Shown here: one piece after another, positions 1 to 7,506 of the stretch
How the letters are laid out: each line of letters begins with the position of its first letter
Position numbering within the stretch: position 1 is the first letter of the stretch
Origin: JADLGF01 sp020849415
GTDB lineage: Bacteria > Chloroflexota > Chloroflexia > Thermomicrobiales > UBA6265
Direction of reading: 5' to 3'
Assembly (NCBI GenBank): GCA_033812595.1
Contig: JAPXTJ010000057.1
Coordinates: 1 to 20,629, forward strand
DNA length: 20,629 nt
Notes under the pieces: model-generated
Database searches by the model: none
Seen by the model: the letters and a program-made list of their open reading frames with translations, nothing else
Told to the model about the DNA's origin: nothing
Position numbers and translations under genes: made by a program

Positions 1-35
1 GGTTATAGCTGGCCGCGATTGTGACACGTTTCGAC

Positions 36-803
36 TCAGCCGGTCATATCTCCGAGGAAGAGATCGACCAACGGAGCCTCCCCTTCCCGCATCGAAACGC
101 CGAGCTGTTCCGGTGCTGGAATGTCAGCGGGGAATGTCACCATCATCCAGCCACTTCCGTCCTCGCCGATCGCGATGTCGCCGAGTGGGGTCCGATCGTC
201 GCCCATCGCCACCCAGACCGGATAGCGCCGCTCCTCGGTGGTCGGTGGACAGCCCTCGACGACCAGCATCATTTCGCCGGCCGGGTTCTTGAACAGCCGG
301 CTCGTGCCCCAACCCCAGTCGTATTCACTGGCCGCCATAGGCGCCATCGCCATCGCCACGGCATTCGGTGAAACGAACTCCTGCAGCATCGCGGCGGTCG
401 TGCGCGCCTCGTCCCGTTCATCGATCAAGCGGTTAATCCAGAAACCGCCGCCGATGGCAAGCAGCAACACCGCGGCAGCGGCCAGCAAACCGAGGCGGCG
501 GAACGGGGACATTGCGGTCGGCGGCAGCTTCGTCACCTGAGCTGAAGGAGCGCCGGAGTCCAGACGGTCCATCAACTGAGCCCGCATCGCCGGATCGGGG
601 GCGATCGGATCGAGCGCCAACGGCATCGCTCCCGCCACCGCTTCGAACTGAACCGCGACCGATTGACAGGCCGGGCAGAGCGGCAGATGCGCCTCGACCG
701 CCGCCGCTTCGTCCGCATCGAGCAGGCCGAGCGCGTGCAGGGGCAAGCGCTCCTCCACCTCCGCGCAGGTCATCTCGATGAGCGTCTCACTCTGCCAGGT
801 CAT
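36..803 (-). CDS. Anti-sigma factor, RskA-like, single transmembrane helix
   Basis: Probable membrane-bound anti-sigma factor that holds the neighbouring ECF sigma factor inactive. Residues about 11-55 form the sigma-binding region and contain the zinc-finger anti-sigma pattern H39-x3-C43-x2-C46. A hydrophobic helix lies at about 104-124, followed by a short charged coil and an extracytoplasmic C-terminal domain (about 140-250) resembling the anti-sigma-K (RskA) C-terminal domain. The chosen ATG overlaps the sigma stop as ATGA (800-803), so the two are probably translationally coupled. Met11 is an alternative start and sits closer to the conserved core. In the RskA family, proteolysis or redox release of the sigma factor is known; which signal acts here cannot be told. 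The call as anti-sigma factor is strong, the RskA subfamily less so. Confidence 0.88.
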   Translation of the reverse strand: MTWQSETLIEMTCAEVEERLPLHALGLLDADEAAAVEAHLPLCPACQSVAVQFEAVAGAMPLALDPIAPDPAMRAQLMDRLDSGAPSAQVTKLPPTAMSPFRRLGLLAAAAVLLLAIGGGFWINRLIDERDEARTTAAMLQEFVSPNAVAMAMAPMAASEYDWGWGTSRLFKNPAGEMMLVVEGCPPTTEERRYPVWVAMGDDRTPLGDIAIGEDGSGWMMVTFPADIPAPEQLGVSMREGEAPLVDLFLGDMTG

Positions 804-1474
804 TCCGTGTCCGTTCCGTCCGGGCGATAGCCGGTCAATTGCCGCGCCAATCGCTGCATGCCGGTTCTGATCTGCGTCTTGACCGTTCCCAACGGCCGAT
901 TCAATCGTTCGGCGATCTCGCTCTGGCTCAACCCGCCGAAATAGGCCAGTTCCAGCGCCTCCCGCTGCTCGCCCGACAGGCTCACCAGCGCCGCCCGGAC
1001 CCGGTCGCCGGTGTCCGATGACGCCGCCAGTTCGGCCGGATCGGGCGCCGGATCGACCAGAAAAAGTTCCGGATCGAACGGCGTCCCCTCCGCACCGACC
1101 GCGAAATCGGCGAAACGCCGTTCGCGTTGCCGGCGGAGCAGATCGATCGCCCGGTTGCGCGCCACGCGCATCAGCCAGCCGCCGAACGCACCTCGCTGGG
1201 AATCATACGTATGAGGACGCTGCCACAGATTGAGGAAAAGGTCCTGAACGCACTCTTCGGCCAACCGGCGGTCGCGCAGGATCGGCATCGCCAGCGCGAG
1301 GCAGGTGGGAGCGTGCCGGTCGTAAAGCTCGCCGAGCGCGGCTTTGTCGCCGGTCGTCACCCGCTCCATCAACGCTGCGTCGATCGCCTGGTCTTCAGGC
1401 GCGAAGAGCCGCCGGCCGGTCCGGGCGGCCGGTTCGGACTGTTGGGGCGCTGGTTGGGAGCGTCCGTCGGCCAC
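800..1474 (-). CDS. ECF-type RNA polymerase sigma factor (SigK-like)
   Basis: Alternative sigma factor of the sigma-70/ECF family, 224 residues. Region 2 spans about 44-115 (LYDRHAP, then EECVQDLFLNLW and the FGGWLMRVARNRAIDLLRR stretch). Region 4 spans about 157-210 with a helix-turn-helix ending in GTVKTQIRTGMQRL, a form common in SigK-like ECF factors. The start is GTG at 1474 with GGAG and AGG upstream on the minus strand; the N-terminal 35 residues are not conserved-looking, so Met36 remains possible. The gene overlaps the anti-sigma gene by 4 bp. It lies 87 bp downstream of the kinase stop, a gap that contains a weak -10-like TAGACT (1535-1530), so it may be read with the kinase or from its own promoter. 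Confidence 0.93.
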   Translation of the reverse strand: MADGRSQPAPQQSEPAARTGRRLFAPEDQAIDAALMERVTTGDKAALGELYDRHAPTCLALAMPILRDRRLAEECVQDLFLNLWQRPHTYDSQRGAFGGWLMRVARNRAIDLLRRQRERRFADFAVGAEGTPFDPELFLVDPAPDPAELAASSDTGDRVRAALVSLSGEQREALELAYFGGLSQSEIAERLNRPLGTVKTQIRTGMQRLARQLTGYRPDGTDTE

Positions 1475-1561
1475 GCAGCACCTGCTCCACCGTCGATCCG
1501 CGATTCACCTGGGGGCGGAAACCCGAGCGAGTCTAGCAGAACGGTCGATCGTTACGTGCTC

Positions 1562-2992
1562 TCAAGGACGCCAGCCGGTGGTATCGCCGATGGCATTGCG
1601 GATGCCGTCCGCTGTCGATTGCAGGCTGCCGGGAAGGCCGGTTCCGGCCGGCTCGACGCCGCCCGCCCAAACCCAGACCATCTGTTCCTGCCCGCCGATT
1701 TCTGCCAAAACCGGCCACCAGACAACCCCGTTCGTGGTCGTCGATTCGCCGGCCACGATGAACCGATCACCGAACTGCGCCGAGGCCGCCACGAACGACC
1801 CTTCGCCCGGACCGTTTCGGAGATTGAGTTGATCGACGTGTACCCGCGCTTCGACCCCGAGCGCCAGGGCGCCGGGGCGATTGAAGAGGGGCGGCAATTC
1901 GCCCTGAGTGGCCATCATCAGGAATGCCAGGAGCAGGTTTATCGCCGCCACGGCGATGACCCCCTGCCAGAGCCGCCGCCGCACCGCCGGTCGTTGCAGC
2001 CAGGCGATCGCCGCCGGTTCGTCGGCCGGAGCATCGGCGTGTACCGACCGGTCGCGTCGCGTCGAGACGGTTTGCACGCTGGCGTCGGCCGATCCGGCCA
2101 CGCCGCGGCGGCTCGTGCGCCCCTCGGCTTCGTCGTCGACGGTCATGCGAAAGAGACGAGCGAACGTGGGCGCATCGTGATAGCGGTCGTGCGGCCGCTT
2201 CATCAGCGAGCCGATCACGATCGGATCGATCGAGGGCGGGATCGAGCCGACCGGTTCGACCTGCGACGGCAGCACCGGATCATCCTCGAGGTGCGCCCGA
2301 ATGATGTCGCTGCGCACCGTCTCGTCGTCGGCATCGAACGGCGGGCGGCCGGTGAGCATCTCGTAGACAACGCATCCGAGGGCGTAGACATCGGTCTGGA
2401 CATCGACCTTCTCGCCGCTCGCCTGCTCCGGCGCCAGGTACGAAACGGTGCCGAAGGTCGAGCCGCCGATCAGCTCCTGCGGCGTTTGCGCTGGCTGGGC
2501 GAGTCCGAAATCGATCAGTTTGACGATGCCGTCGGGCTGGACGATCAGGTTCTGCGGTTTGACATCGAGGTGCACCAACCCGTTGCTGTGCAGGTAATCG
2601 AGCGCCTCGGCCGACTGTTCGAGCACGCTGGCGGTTTCTTCCAGCGTCAACCGGCCCCGTTCGCGCACGATCTCCTTCAGCGGGCGGCCCTCGATATACT
2701 CCATGATCGCCCAGGGAGCCGTGTCGTCCTCGTAGAGATCGAAAATCTTGACGACGTTGCGGTGGGTGAGAAAGGCCAGCGTGCGGATTTCGCGGCGGAA
2801 GCGCCCACGGGAATCGGCGTCACGGCGGTACTCGATGCGCAGCGTTTTCATCGCCACTGGCCGCCGGGTTTTCAGATCGAGCCCACGGTAAACCAGCGCC
2901 ATCCCGCCCGAACCGAGCAAGGCGTCGAGATCGACCACATATCGATTGGCGACCACCAGGCGTGGGGCCGCCGTGAGCTCCGGGTCTTCCAT
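1562..2992 (-). CDS. Transmembrane Ser/Thr protein kinase with extracytoplasmic SH3b domain
   Basis: PknB-type (Hanks) kinase of 476 residues. The kinase domain covers about 17-285. It has a glycine loop GSGGMALVYRG (27-37), VAMK with Lys49, a helix-C Glu near 69, HLDVKPQN with catalytic Asp143, DFG at 161-163 and LAPEQ at 186-190. All catalytic residues are present. Leu replaces Arg before the catalytic Asp, so it is a non-RD kinase, which suggests control that does not depend on activation-loop phosphorylation. A juxtamembrane linker leads to one helix (about 343-361). Outside lies a bacterial SH3 domain (about 385-445, with the LNLRNGPG signature), which in this family often binds wall or peptide ligands. 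It stands 119 bp from the pseudokinase gene and 87 bp from the sigma gene on the same strand. A -10-like TATTCT lies at 3062-3057, with no clear -35. Confidence 0.93.
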   Translation of the reverse strand: MEDPELTAAPRLVVANRYVVDLDALLGSGGMALVYRGLDLKTRRPVAMKTLRIEYRRDADSRGRFRREIRTLAFLTHRNVVKIFDLYEDDTAPWAIMEYIEGRPLKEIVRERGRLTLEETASVLEQSAEALDYLHSNGLVHLDVKPQNLIVQPDGIVKLIDFGLAQPAQTPQELIGGSTFGTVSYLAPEQASGEKVDVQTDVYALGCVVYEMLTGRPPFDADDETVRSDIIRAHLEDDPVLPSQVEPVGSIPPSIDPIVIGSLMKRPHDRYHDAPTFARLFRMTVDDEAEGRTSRRGVAGSADASVQTVSTRRDRSVHADAPADEPAAIAWLQRPAVRRRLWQGVIAVAAINLLLAFLMMATQGELPPLFNRPGALALGVEARVHVDQLNLRNGPGEGSFVAASAQFGDRFIVAGESTTTNGVVWWPVLAEIGGQEQMVWVWAGGVEPAGTGLPGSLQSTADGIRNAIGDTTGWRP

Positions 2993-3111
2993 CGTCAGCG
3001 GTCAAGATCCCCTGTTGCGCCACCGGCAGCCACCGGCGTCTGGAACCAGCCGCCTAAGAATACCCCGCGACGGACGATGGGGAATCATGTGAGCCCGCGA
3101 GAGGTTCGCGC

Positions 3112-5517
3112 CTACGCGCCCTCGTCGACAGCAACGACCTTCGCCGGATCGGCCATGAACGATTTGCGGCCGGCCAGCGGTTTCGCCGCCTTCAGAGCGG
3201 CCTCCACCTGCTCGCGTTCGAGTTCGCTCAATTCGATCAGGACATCGTGGGGATCGGGCATGGCGGCGGCGGCGATCGCTTCATCGTTGCCAGTGACGAG
3301 CGCCTCGCGGATTCGCACCACCCGCGCCGATTTCACCAGCTCCCGATCGACATCGCCAAGATTGACGAGTCGTTCGACCGTCGCCCAATCGGTACCGCGG
3401 GTCAGCGCCGCCGGAACCAGCCGCGCGATCGTCCGGGCGTCCTGATCGGGATCGGTCACCGCCCGGCGCAGGGCGGTCAGGCGCGTGATGCGTTCGATCG
3501 CCTCGGTGAAGGCGGCGTGATCGAGATCGGACGGCAGTTCGGCGGCGCACGCCTCAAGCCGGCGCATCGCCCGCACGAATTCGCGGTTCGTGCCGCTGGC
3601 CAACGCTTCGTGCAGTTGCCCCTGGGCGGCCCGTCGCTCCCCGTCCCGCGCGATCCGCTTGCGCTCGACCGGCCCCAGCAGCGCTTCCGCGCCCGGCACC
3701 GGGTGCGCCAGCAAGCGTTGAAGCAGCGCCTGATCGCGACGGCGCAGGGCCGCGCGCACCCCGTCGGCCCAGTCGATCCGGCGCAACGCCAGTTCGGCGC
3801 GCGCTCGCACCGGCGCGGGCAGGCGATCGAGCGTCTCGGTCGGCTCCCAGGCAAGGGCCGTCACGATCTGCCGATCGTCTTCGTCCTGCAATGCCCGGGC
3901 GAGCGACGGCAAGCGCTCCTCCCAACCGATCGCGGACTCAGCGGGACCATCCGCGCCCTGCTCGACCCGCGACCGCGCTTCCCGCATCAAGGGGCGCAGC
4001 GCCGCCGGAATCGGCACGCCGGCCCGATCGGCCCGATCGATCACGTCGAGTACCCCGCCGGCGTCGTCCCGACGCGCCGCCAGCCGCACGGCGTCGGACC
4101 AGTACTCGTTGGCGATCTGGTGCACCGTCGCGGCGTAGCGGGAAGCGGCTGTCGTCTCCCGCACGTCGCTCCACTCGGTGAGAACGGTGGTGCGGTCGCC
4201 GGTCGCGATCGCCTGTTCCAGCCGCGCCATGGAGGCGCCGGTCGAGATGACCCGCCACTCGCCGCGCGGATCGTAACGGGGCGGTTCGGGTTCGGGTGGC
4301 GGTGGGGGCCGGTGGGCGGCTTCGAGCCGCACCCGCGCCTCGTTGACCAGGTCCCCCGCCTGCTCGATGGCGGCCGGATCATCGGCCAGACCGCTCGCTT
4401 CCCAGAAGCGGATCGCTTCTTCGTCCGCTCCCGCGAGAAGCAGCGCGTTGAGCCGGGTCACCCGGAGTTGCCGATCCCGGGAACCTAACGCGGTTGCGGA
4501 CGGCTCCGGTTCGACCGCCTGGTAGACCGGTTTCGCCGGTGGCGGTTGACTCGCGCGCCGCAGCCGGCCCGTCACCGCCTTGGCGGCACGGATCACTTCT
4601 TCGAACGGCGGCGCCTGATCGACCGGCTTCTGACAGACCTCGGCAAGGATCGCGCTCAACGCCACCGTCTCGGGATCGTCGATCAGGGAGAGCCGGCGGA
4701 AGCGCTCGGAACGGGTGGGGTTCTTCAGGTCGCTGGCGCTCAACACCAGCCCGTGCTCCGGATGGAGCGACATTGGAAAGAGCATGCCGGTGTCGATCGC
4801 AAGCGCCCGCAGCGTCACCAGCATCACCAGCGCCGCGAAATCATCCCGGCGCTCCAGCACCACCGGCAGCGACCCCGAGGGGTGGCGGTACGCCGGCGCC
4901 GGCGCAGGAATCCGGCCACGCGGTGATCCCGGCCAGGCGGCGGTGTCGTAATCGACCACGGCCAGGGCATCGCCACGGCGCACCACGATGTTGTTCGGCG
5001 TCAGATCGCCGTGACTGAAGCGATGCTCGCCGAGCAACTGCTTGAGCCGGACGAAGCGCGTGCCGAGACCGCCGAGCCGAACGACATCGTTGGCGGCAAC
5101 CAGCCGGCGCACGACGTCGGCCAGGGTAAGATCGCCGATCCACTCCATCGCGATTACCGGGTGCGGACGCGACTCACCCCGGCCTTGGGGCAGGAGGAGT
5201 CCGCGCGGGATCACGCTCACCCCGCCGGCGATCGGTGAGGGCGAGATCGCCCGCAAGCGGCCGATCACCGGGTCGCCCGCGAACGCGGTGTGCACCGCCA
5301 TCGCCGCCGGATCGCCGTCATCGGCGTACGGAATCCGCAGCGCGATCGATTGACCGGACGGCCGATCGAGCCGGACCACCAGCGCCTCGGAACCGCCCGG
5401 TGACGCCAGCGTTCCTTCGGCGTCGGTGGCAAGCCAACCGCCGCCGAGCCGCTCGACGGCGGGGGCGAACTGACCCGGGTTCTTCAGCGCGTTTTCGATC
5501 TCCTGGCGCGTCGGCAT
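3112..5517 (-). CDS. Kinase-fold protein, probably a pseudokinase, with long helical C-terminal region
   Basis: A protein of 801 residues if the ATG at 5517 is used. The frame stays open upstream to 5766, but that part is low-complexity, extends almost to the divergent gene, and the family-like sequence starts at MPTRQEI. Residues about 25-320 look like a diverged protein-kinase or aminoglycoside-phosphotransferase fold: SIALRIPY (Arg61 where the ATP-binding Lys is expected), hinge-like AMEWIGDLTL (123-132), SHGDLTPNNIVV with His169, Asp171 and Asn176, and VDYD (188-191) in place of DFG. A Pro-rich linker (about 322-345) precedes roughly 450 residues of charged amphipathic helices that look like degenerate repeats of about 40 residues. 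No membrane segment is seen. HGD-x2-P-x-N motifs occur in kinases of TerY-P-like clusters, but no vWA or PP2C gene is in the window. Function unknown; a scaffold or regulator of the neighbouring kinase or membrane pair is an inference. Confidence 0.75.
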   Translation of the reverse strand: MPTRQEIENALKNPGQFAPAVERLGGGWLATDAEGTLASPGGSEALVVRLDRPSGQSIALRIPYADDGDPAAMAVHTAFAGDPVIGRLRAISPSPIAGGVSVIPRGLLLPQGRGESRPHPVIAMEWIGDLTLADVVRRLVAANDVVRLGGLGTRFVRLKQLLGEHRFSHGDLTPNNIVVRRGDALAVVDYDTAAWPGSPRGRIPAPAPAYRHPSGSLPVVLERRDDFAALVMLVTLRALAIDTGMLFPMSLHPEHGLVLSASDLKNPTRSERFRRLSLIDDPETVALSAILAEVCQKPVDQAPPFEEVIRAAKAVTGRLRRASQPPPAKPVYQAVEPEPSATALGSRDRQLRVTRLNALLLAGADEEAIRFWEASGLADDPAAIEQAGDLVNEARVRLEAAHRPPPPPEPEPPRYDPRGEWRVISTGASMARLEQAIATGDRTTVLTEWSDVRETTAASRYAATVHQIANEYWSDAVRLAARRDDAGGVLDVIDRADRAGVPIPAALRPLMREARSRVEQGADGPAESAIGWEERLPSLARALQDEDDRQIVTALAWEPTETLDRLPAPVRARAELALRRIDWADGVRAALRRRDQALLQRLLAHPVPGAEALLGPVERKRIARDGERRAAQGQLHEALASGTNREFVRAMRRLEACAAELPSDLDHAAFTEAIERITRLTALRRAVTDPDQDARTIARLVPAALTRGTDWATVERLVNLGDVDRELVKSARVVRIREALVTGNDEAIAAAAMPDPHDVLIELSELEREQVEAALKAAKPLAGRKSFMADPAKVVAVDEGA

Positions 5518-5577
5518 TGGTGTGTTCCCGCGGTGGAAAGAGTTGCGTATCCAACCGATTCCGTCTATCGTACCATC

Positions 5578-5589
5578 GCGTACGTACGC
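5578..5589. promoter_or_regulatory. 12-bp perfect palindrome in the divergent intergenic region
   Basis: GCGTACGTACGC reads the same on both strands. It lies in the 252-bp space between the minus-strand pseudokinase gene (start 5517) and the plus-strand membrane-protein gene (start 5770), about 60 bp upstream of the first. A -10-like TACGAT on the minus strand (5574-5569) lies just beside it, so it could be an operator. I see no convincing -35/-10 pair on either strand. Function is inferred from position alone. Confidence 0.3.
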
Positions 5590-5754
5590 ATGACTTCGGA
5601 ACGATACGGGTCGGCTATGTTCGCGAAGCCCCGGCGGTGTAGCGGTTTCGCCCTGTCGCCGGTTGGCGTGATGGTACAGTGATCGGCAGGGTTCGGCGAT
5701 CGACCCGCGATACAAACCTTGGGATCGCCGTGGCCCGTACGGACCCGGACGGTC

Positions 5755-5759
5755 AGGAG
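5755..5759 (+). promoter_or_regulatory. Ribosome binding site that sets the start of the coiled-coil membrane protein
   Basis: AGGAG stands 10 nt upstream of an in-frame GTG at 5770. The longest open frame begins 17 codons earlier at a TTG (5719) with no such site, so the GTG is preferred. Confidence 0.55.
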
Positions 5760-5769
5760 CCTCCACAGC

Positions 5770-7467
5770 GTGCTACGACGCTCGAAAGTGGTGCCGGAGG
5801 AGACCGTAACGCTACCGTCTCCCCCAAAGAATTCGACCAGAGCGCTGCCCCCGTTTCCGGAAGCTGGCCGCGGCACGCGCGCGCCACTGAAAGGAAACGA
5901 GTCGCTGGCGGCTGATCTGCGTGGCCTCTCGTCGGCGCTTTCCAACATCGACGCCAGTTCCAGCGAACGGCTCGATCGCCTCGCCGCCGCCCTCATGGAC
6001 CCCTACGAAAGCGAACTCTGGATCGATGTCGATCTCCGCCGGGCGTTCCACACCGAACGCCTCGCCTACGCCTACGCGGTCCAGCAGGAGGGGGGAGAAG
6101 CCCCGCCGCTCGTCGACACCATGGACAAGGTCCGCAACGTCATGATCCTGGTGCCGATCATGCTGACCTGGTTCGCGCTCGCCCAGGCCGTGCGTGATTA
6201 CGCCGCCTATGTTGAGCGGTTCCCGGAGCAGATTGGCCAGCCCTTCCTGCTCCTCTGGCAGCAGGGTTTCGGCGGTCATGCCTCATGGCATTCACCGAGT
6301 TTCTCGGCGGTGGCGTTGCTCGACGCGTTCGTCATCCTGCTTATCGTGGTCATCACCTTCTTCGCCCACGGTCGCCGTGAGGAGCGCGAAGAGGATATCG
6401 CCATGACAGCGCGCGATTTCCAGGCGCATCTCGACAACGCGCTCGGCGAGGCCACGGTCCGTTTCGCCATGGCCCGGACCATGAAGCCGAACTCGCTCGC
6501 TGAAGCGATCGGTCAGGTGACCAGCCGCTTCGACACCACCGCCCAGGAATTGCTGACGCGCCTGCGCATCGAGCACGATCGCCTCGATGAGATCGCGGGG
6601 CGGCGGGAACGTGAATTCAGCGATTTCGCGGTCTTCGCGTCCGGAATGCGCGCCGGCGCCGAGGAATCCCAGCGGATGCTGATCGATCTTCGCCAGGTAT
6701 CGAGCGCGCTGCAAACGGCGGTCGAGGATCTGACCAGTGAAATCGGCGTCGCCGGCGAGCAGCAGCGCACGCTGCTCAGCGTCACCAGCGGCCTGGAGCG
6801 GGTGATCGGCAGCGCCTCGCAATCGGACGCCGCCCTCGTGCGTCAACTTGCCGACGCGGCCCGCAATCTCACCGACACCACCGATCGCGCCGTTTCCGGC
6901 GCCGATAGCGCCGCCAAGGCGGGTCAGGTCGCCAGCGAAGCCGTGCGCTACATCGCGGAAGTCGCCGCCGCGTTGACCGACGGGCAGGGGCGGATCGAAA
7001 ACGCCATCGCCGCCGAATCGGAAGCGAACACCCGGCTCGCCGAAGCGCTGCGCAGCAGCGGTGGCGGCGTCGCCACCGCCACGCGCGCCTTGGCCGATAT
7101 CGCCAACACCCTGATCCGGGTACGCGACGATCTCGGTCGGATGAGCGAACTCACGGAAACGCAATCACACGCCCTGCAGCGCCTGCTGGCCGATCAGAAC
7201 GGCATGGCGGGCAGCATGCAGCAGATCGCGCACGATCTCAGCTCGGTCGGCAATGTCACCGCCCAGCGTCAGCGGGAGATCACGGAAGACGCCGCCTCGC
7301 TGATTCAACGCATCGACACCCTGACCAGTGTCCTCAGCCGGGCGGCGGCCGGATTGCCAACCCCCGACATGATGCAGGACGCGGTTTCCCAGGCCGTGCG
7401 TAAGGAACTGACCGATCCGGGCCGGACGCCCCGCCGATCCGGCGGCAATTGGCCGAGCGGTGAGTAG
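5770..7467 (+). CDS. Two-helix membrane protein with long cytoplasmic coiled coil (possible stator-like subunit)
   Basis: Unrecognised protein of 565 residues. Residues 1-75 are basic or Pro-rich and probably disordered. Two hydrophobic helices lie at about 121-141 (contains PIMLTWFALAQAV) and 178-199 (ALLDAFVILLIVVITFF), joined by a loop of about 35 residues. The second helix is followed by Arg/Glu-rich sequence, so both termini probably face the cytoplasm. Residues about 206-545 are almost entirely Ala/Gln/Arg/Leu-rich coiled coil with few prolines, resembling tails of chemoreceptors or of ZorA. The next gene begins 39 bp on and encodes a MotB-like protein, hence the idea of an A/B stator pair. 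Against this, only two helices are visible and no MotA/TolQ/ExbB signature is apparent. A chemoreceptor-like or structural coiled-coil role is the alternative. The start is set by the AGGAG at 5755-5759. Confidence 0.72.
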   Translation: MLRRSKVVPEETVTLPSPPKNSTRALPPFPEAGRGTRAPLKGNESLAADLRGLSSALSNIDASSSERLDRLAAALMDPYESELWIDVDLRRAFHTERLAYAYAVQQEGGEAPPLVDTMDKVRNVMILVPIMLTWFALAQAVRDYAAYVERFPEQIGQPFLLLWQQGFGGHASWHSPSFSAVALLDAFVILLIVVITFFAHGRREEREEDIAMTARDFQAHLDNALGEATVRFAMARTMKPNSLAEAIGQVTSRFDTTAQELLTRLRIEHDRLDEIAGRREREFSDFAVFASGMRAGAEESQRMLIDLRQVSSALQTAVEDLTSEIGVAGEQQRTLLSVTSGLERVIGSASQSDAALVRQLADAARNLTDTTDRAVSGADSAAKAGQVASEAVRYIAEVAAALTDGQGRIENAIAAESEANTRLAEALRSSGGGVATATRALADIANTLIRVRDDLGRMSELTETQSHALQRLLADQNGMAGSMQQIAHDLSSVGNVTAQRQREITEDAASLIQRIDTLTSVLSRAAAGLPTPDMMQDAVSQAVRKELTDPGRTPRRSGGNWPSGE

Positions 7468-7506
7468 CTTTCCGCAGCGCGACGGTCGCGGTAACGGATA
7501 ACGCCT

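Noticed and set aside
1127..3445. A 772-codon plus-strand open frame
   Set aside because: It lies opposite the kinase and sigma genes, whose motifs are unmistakable. Its translation is Arg/His/Pro-rich without domains, as expected for an antisense frame in GC-rich DNA.
3247..4488. A 413-codon plus-strand open frame
   Set aside because: It is antisense to the helical part of the pseudokinase gene, with Arg/Gly-rich translation and no ribosome site or family motif.
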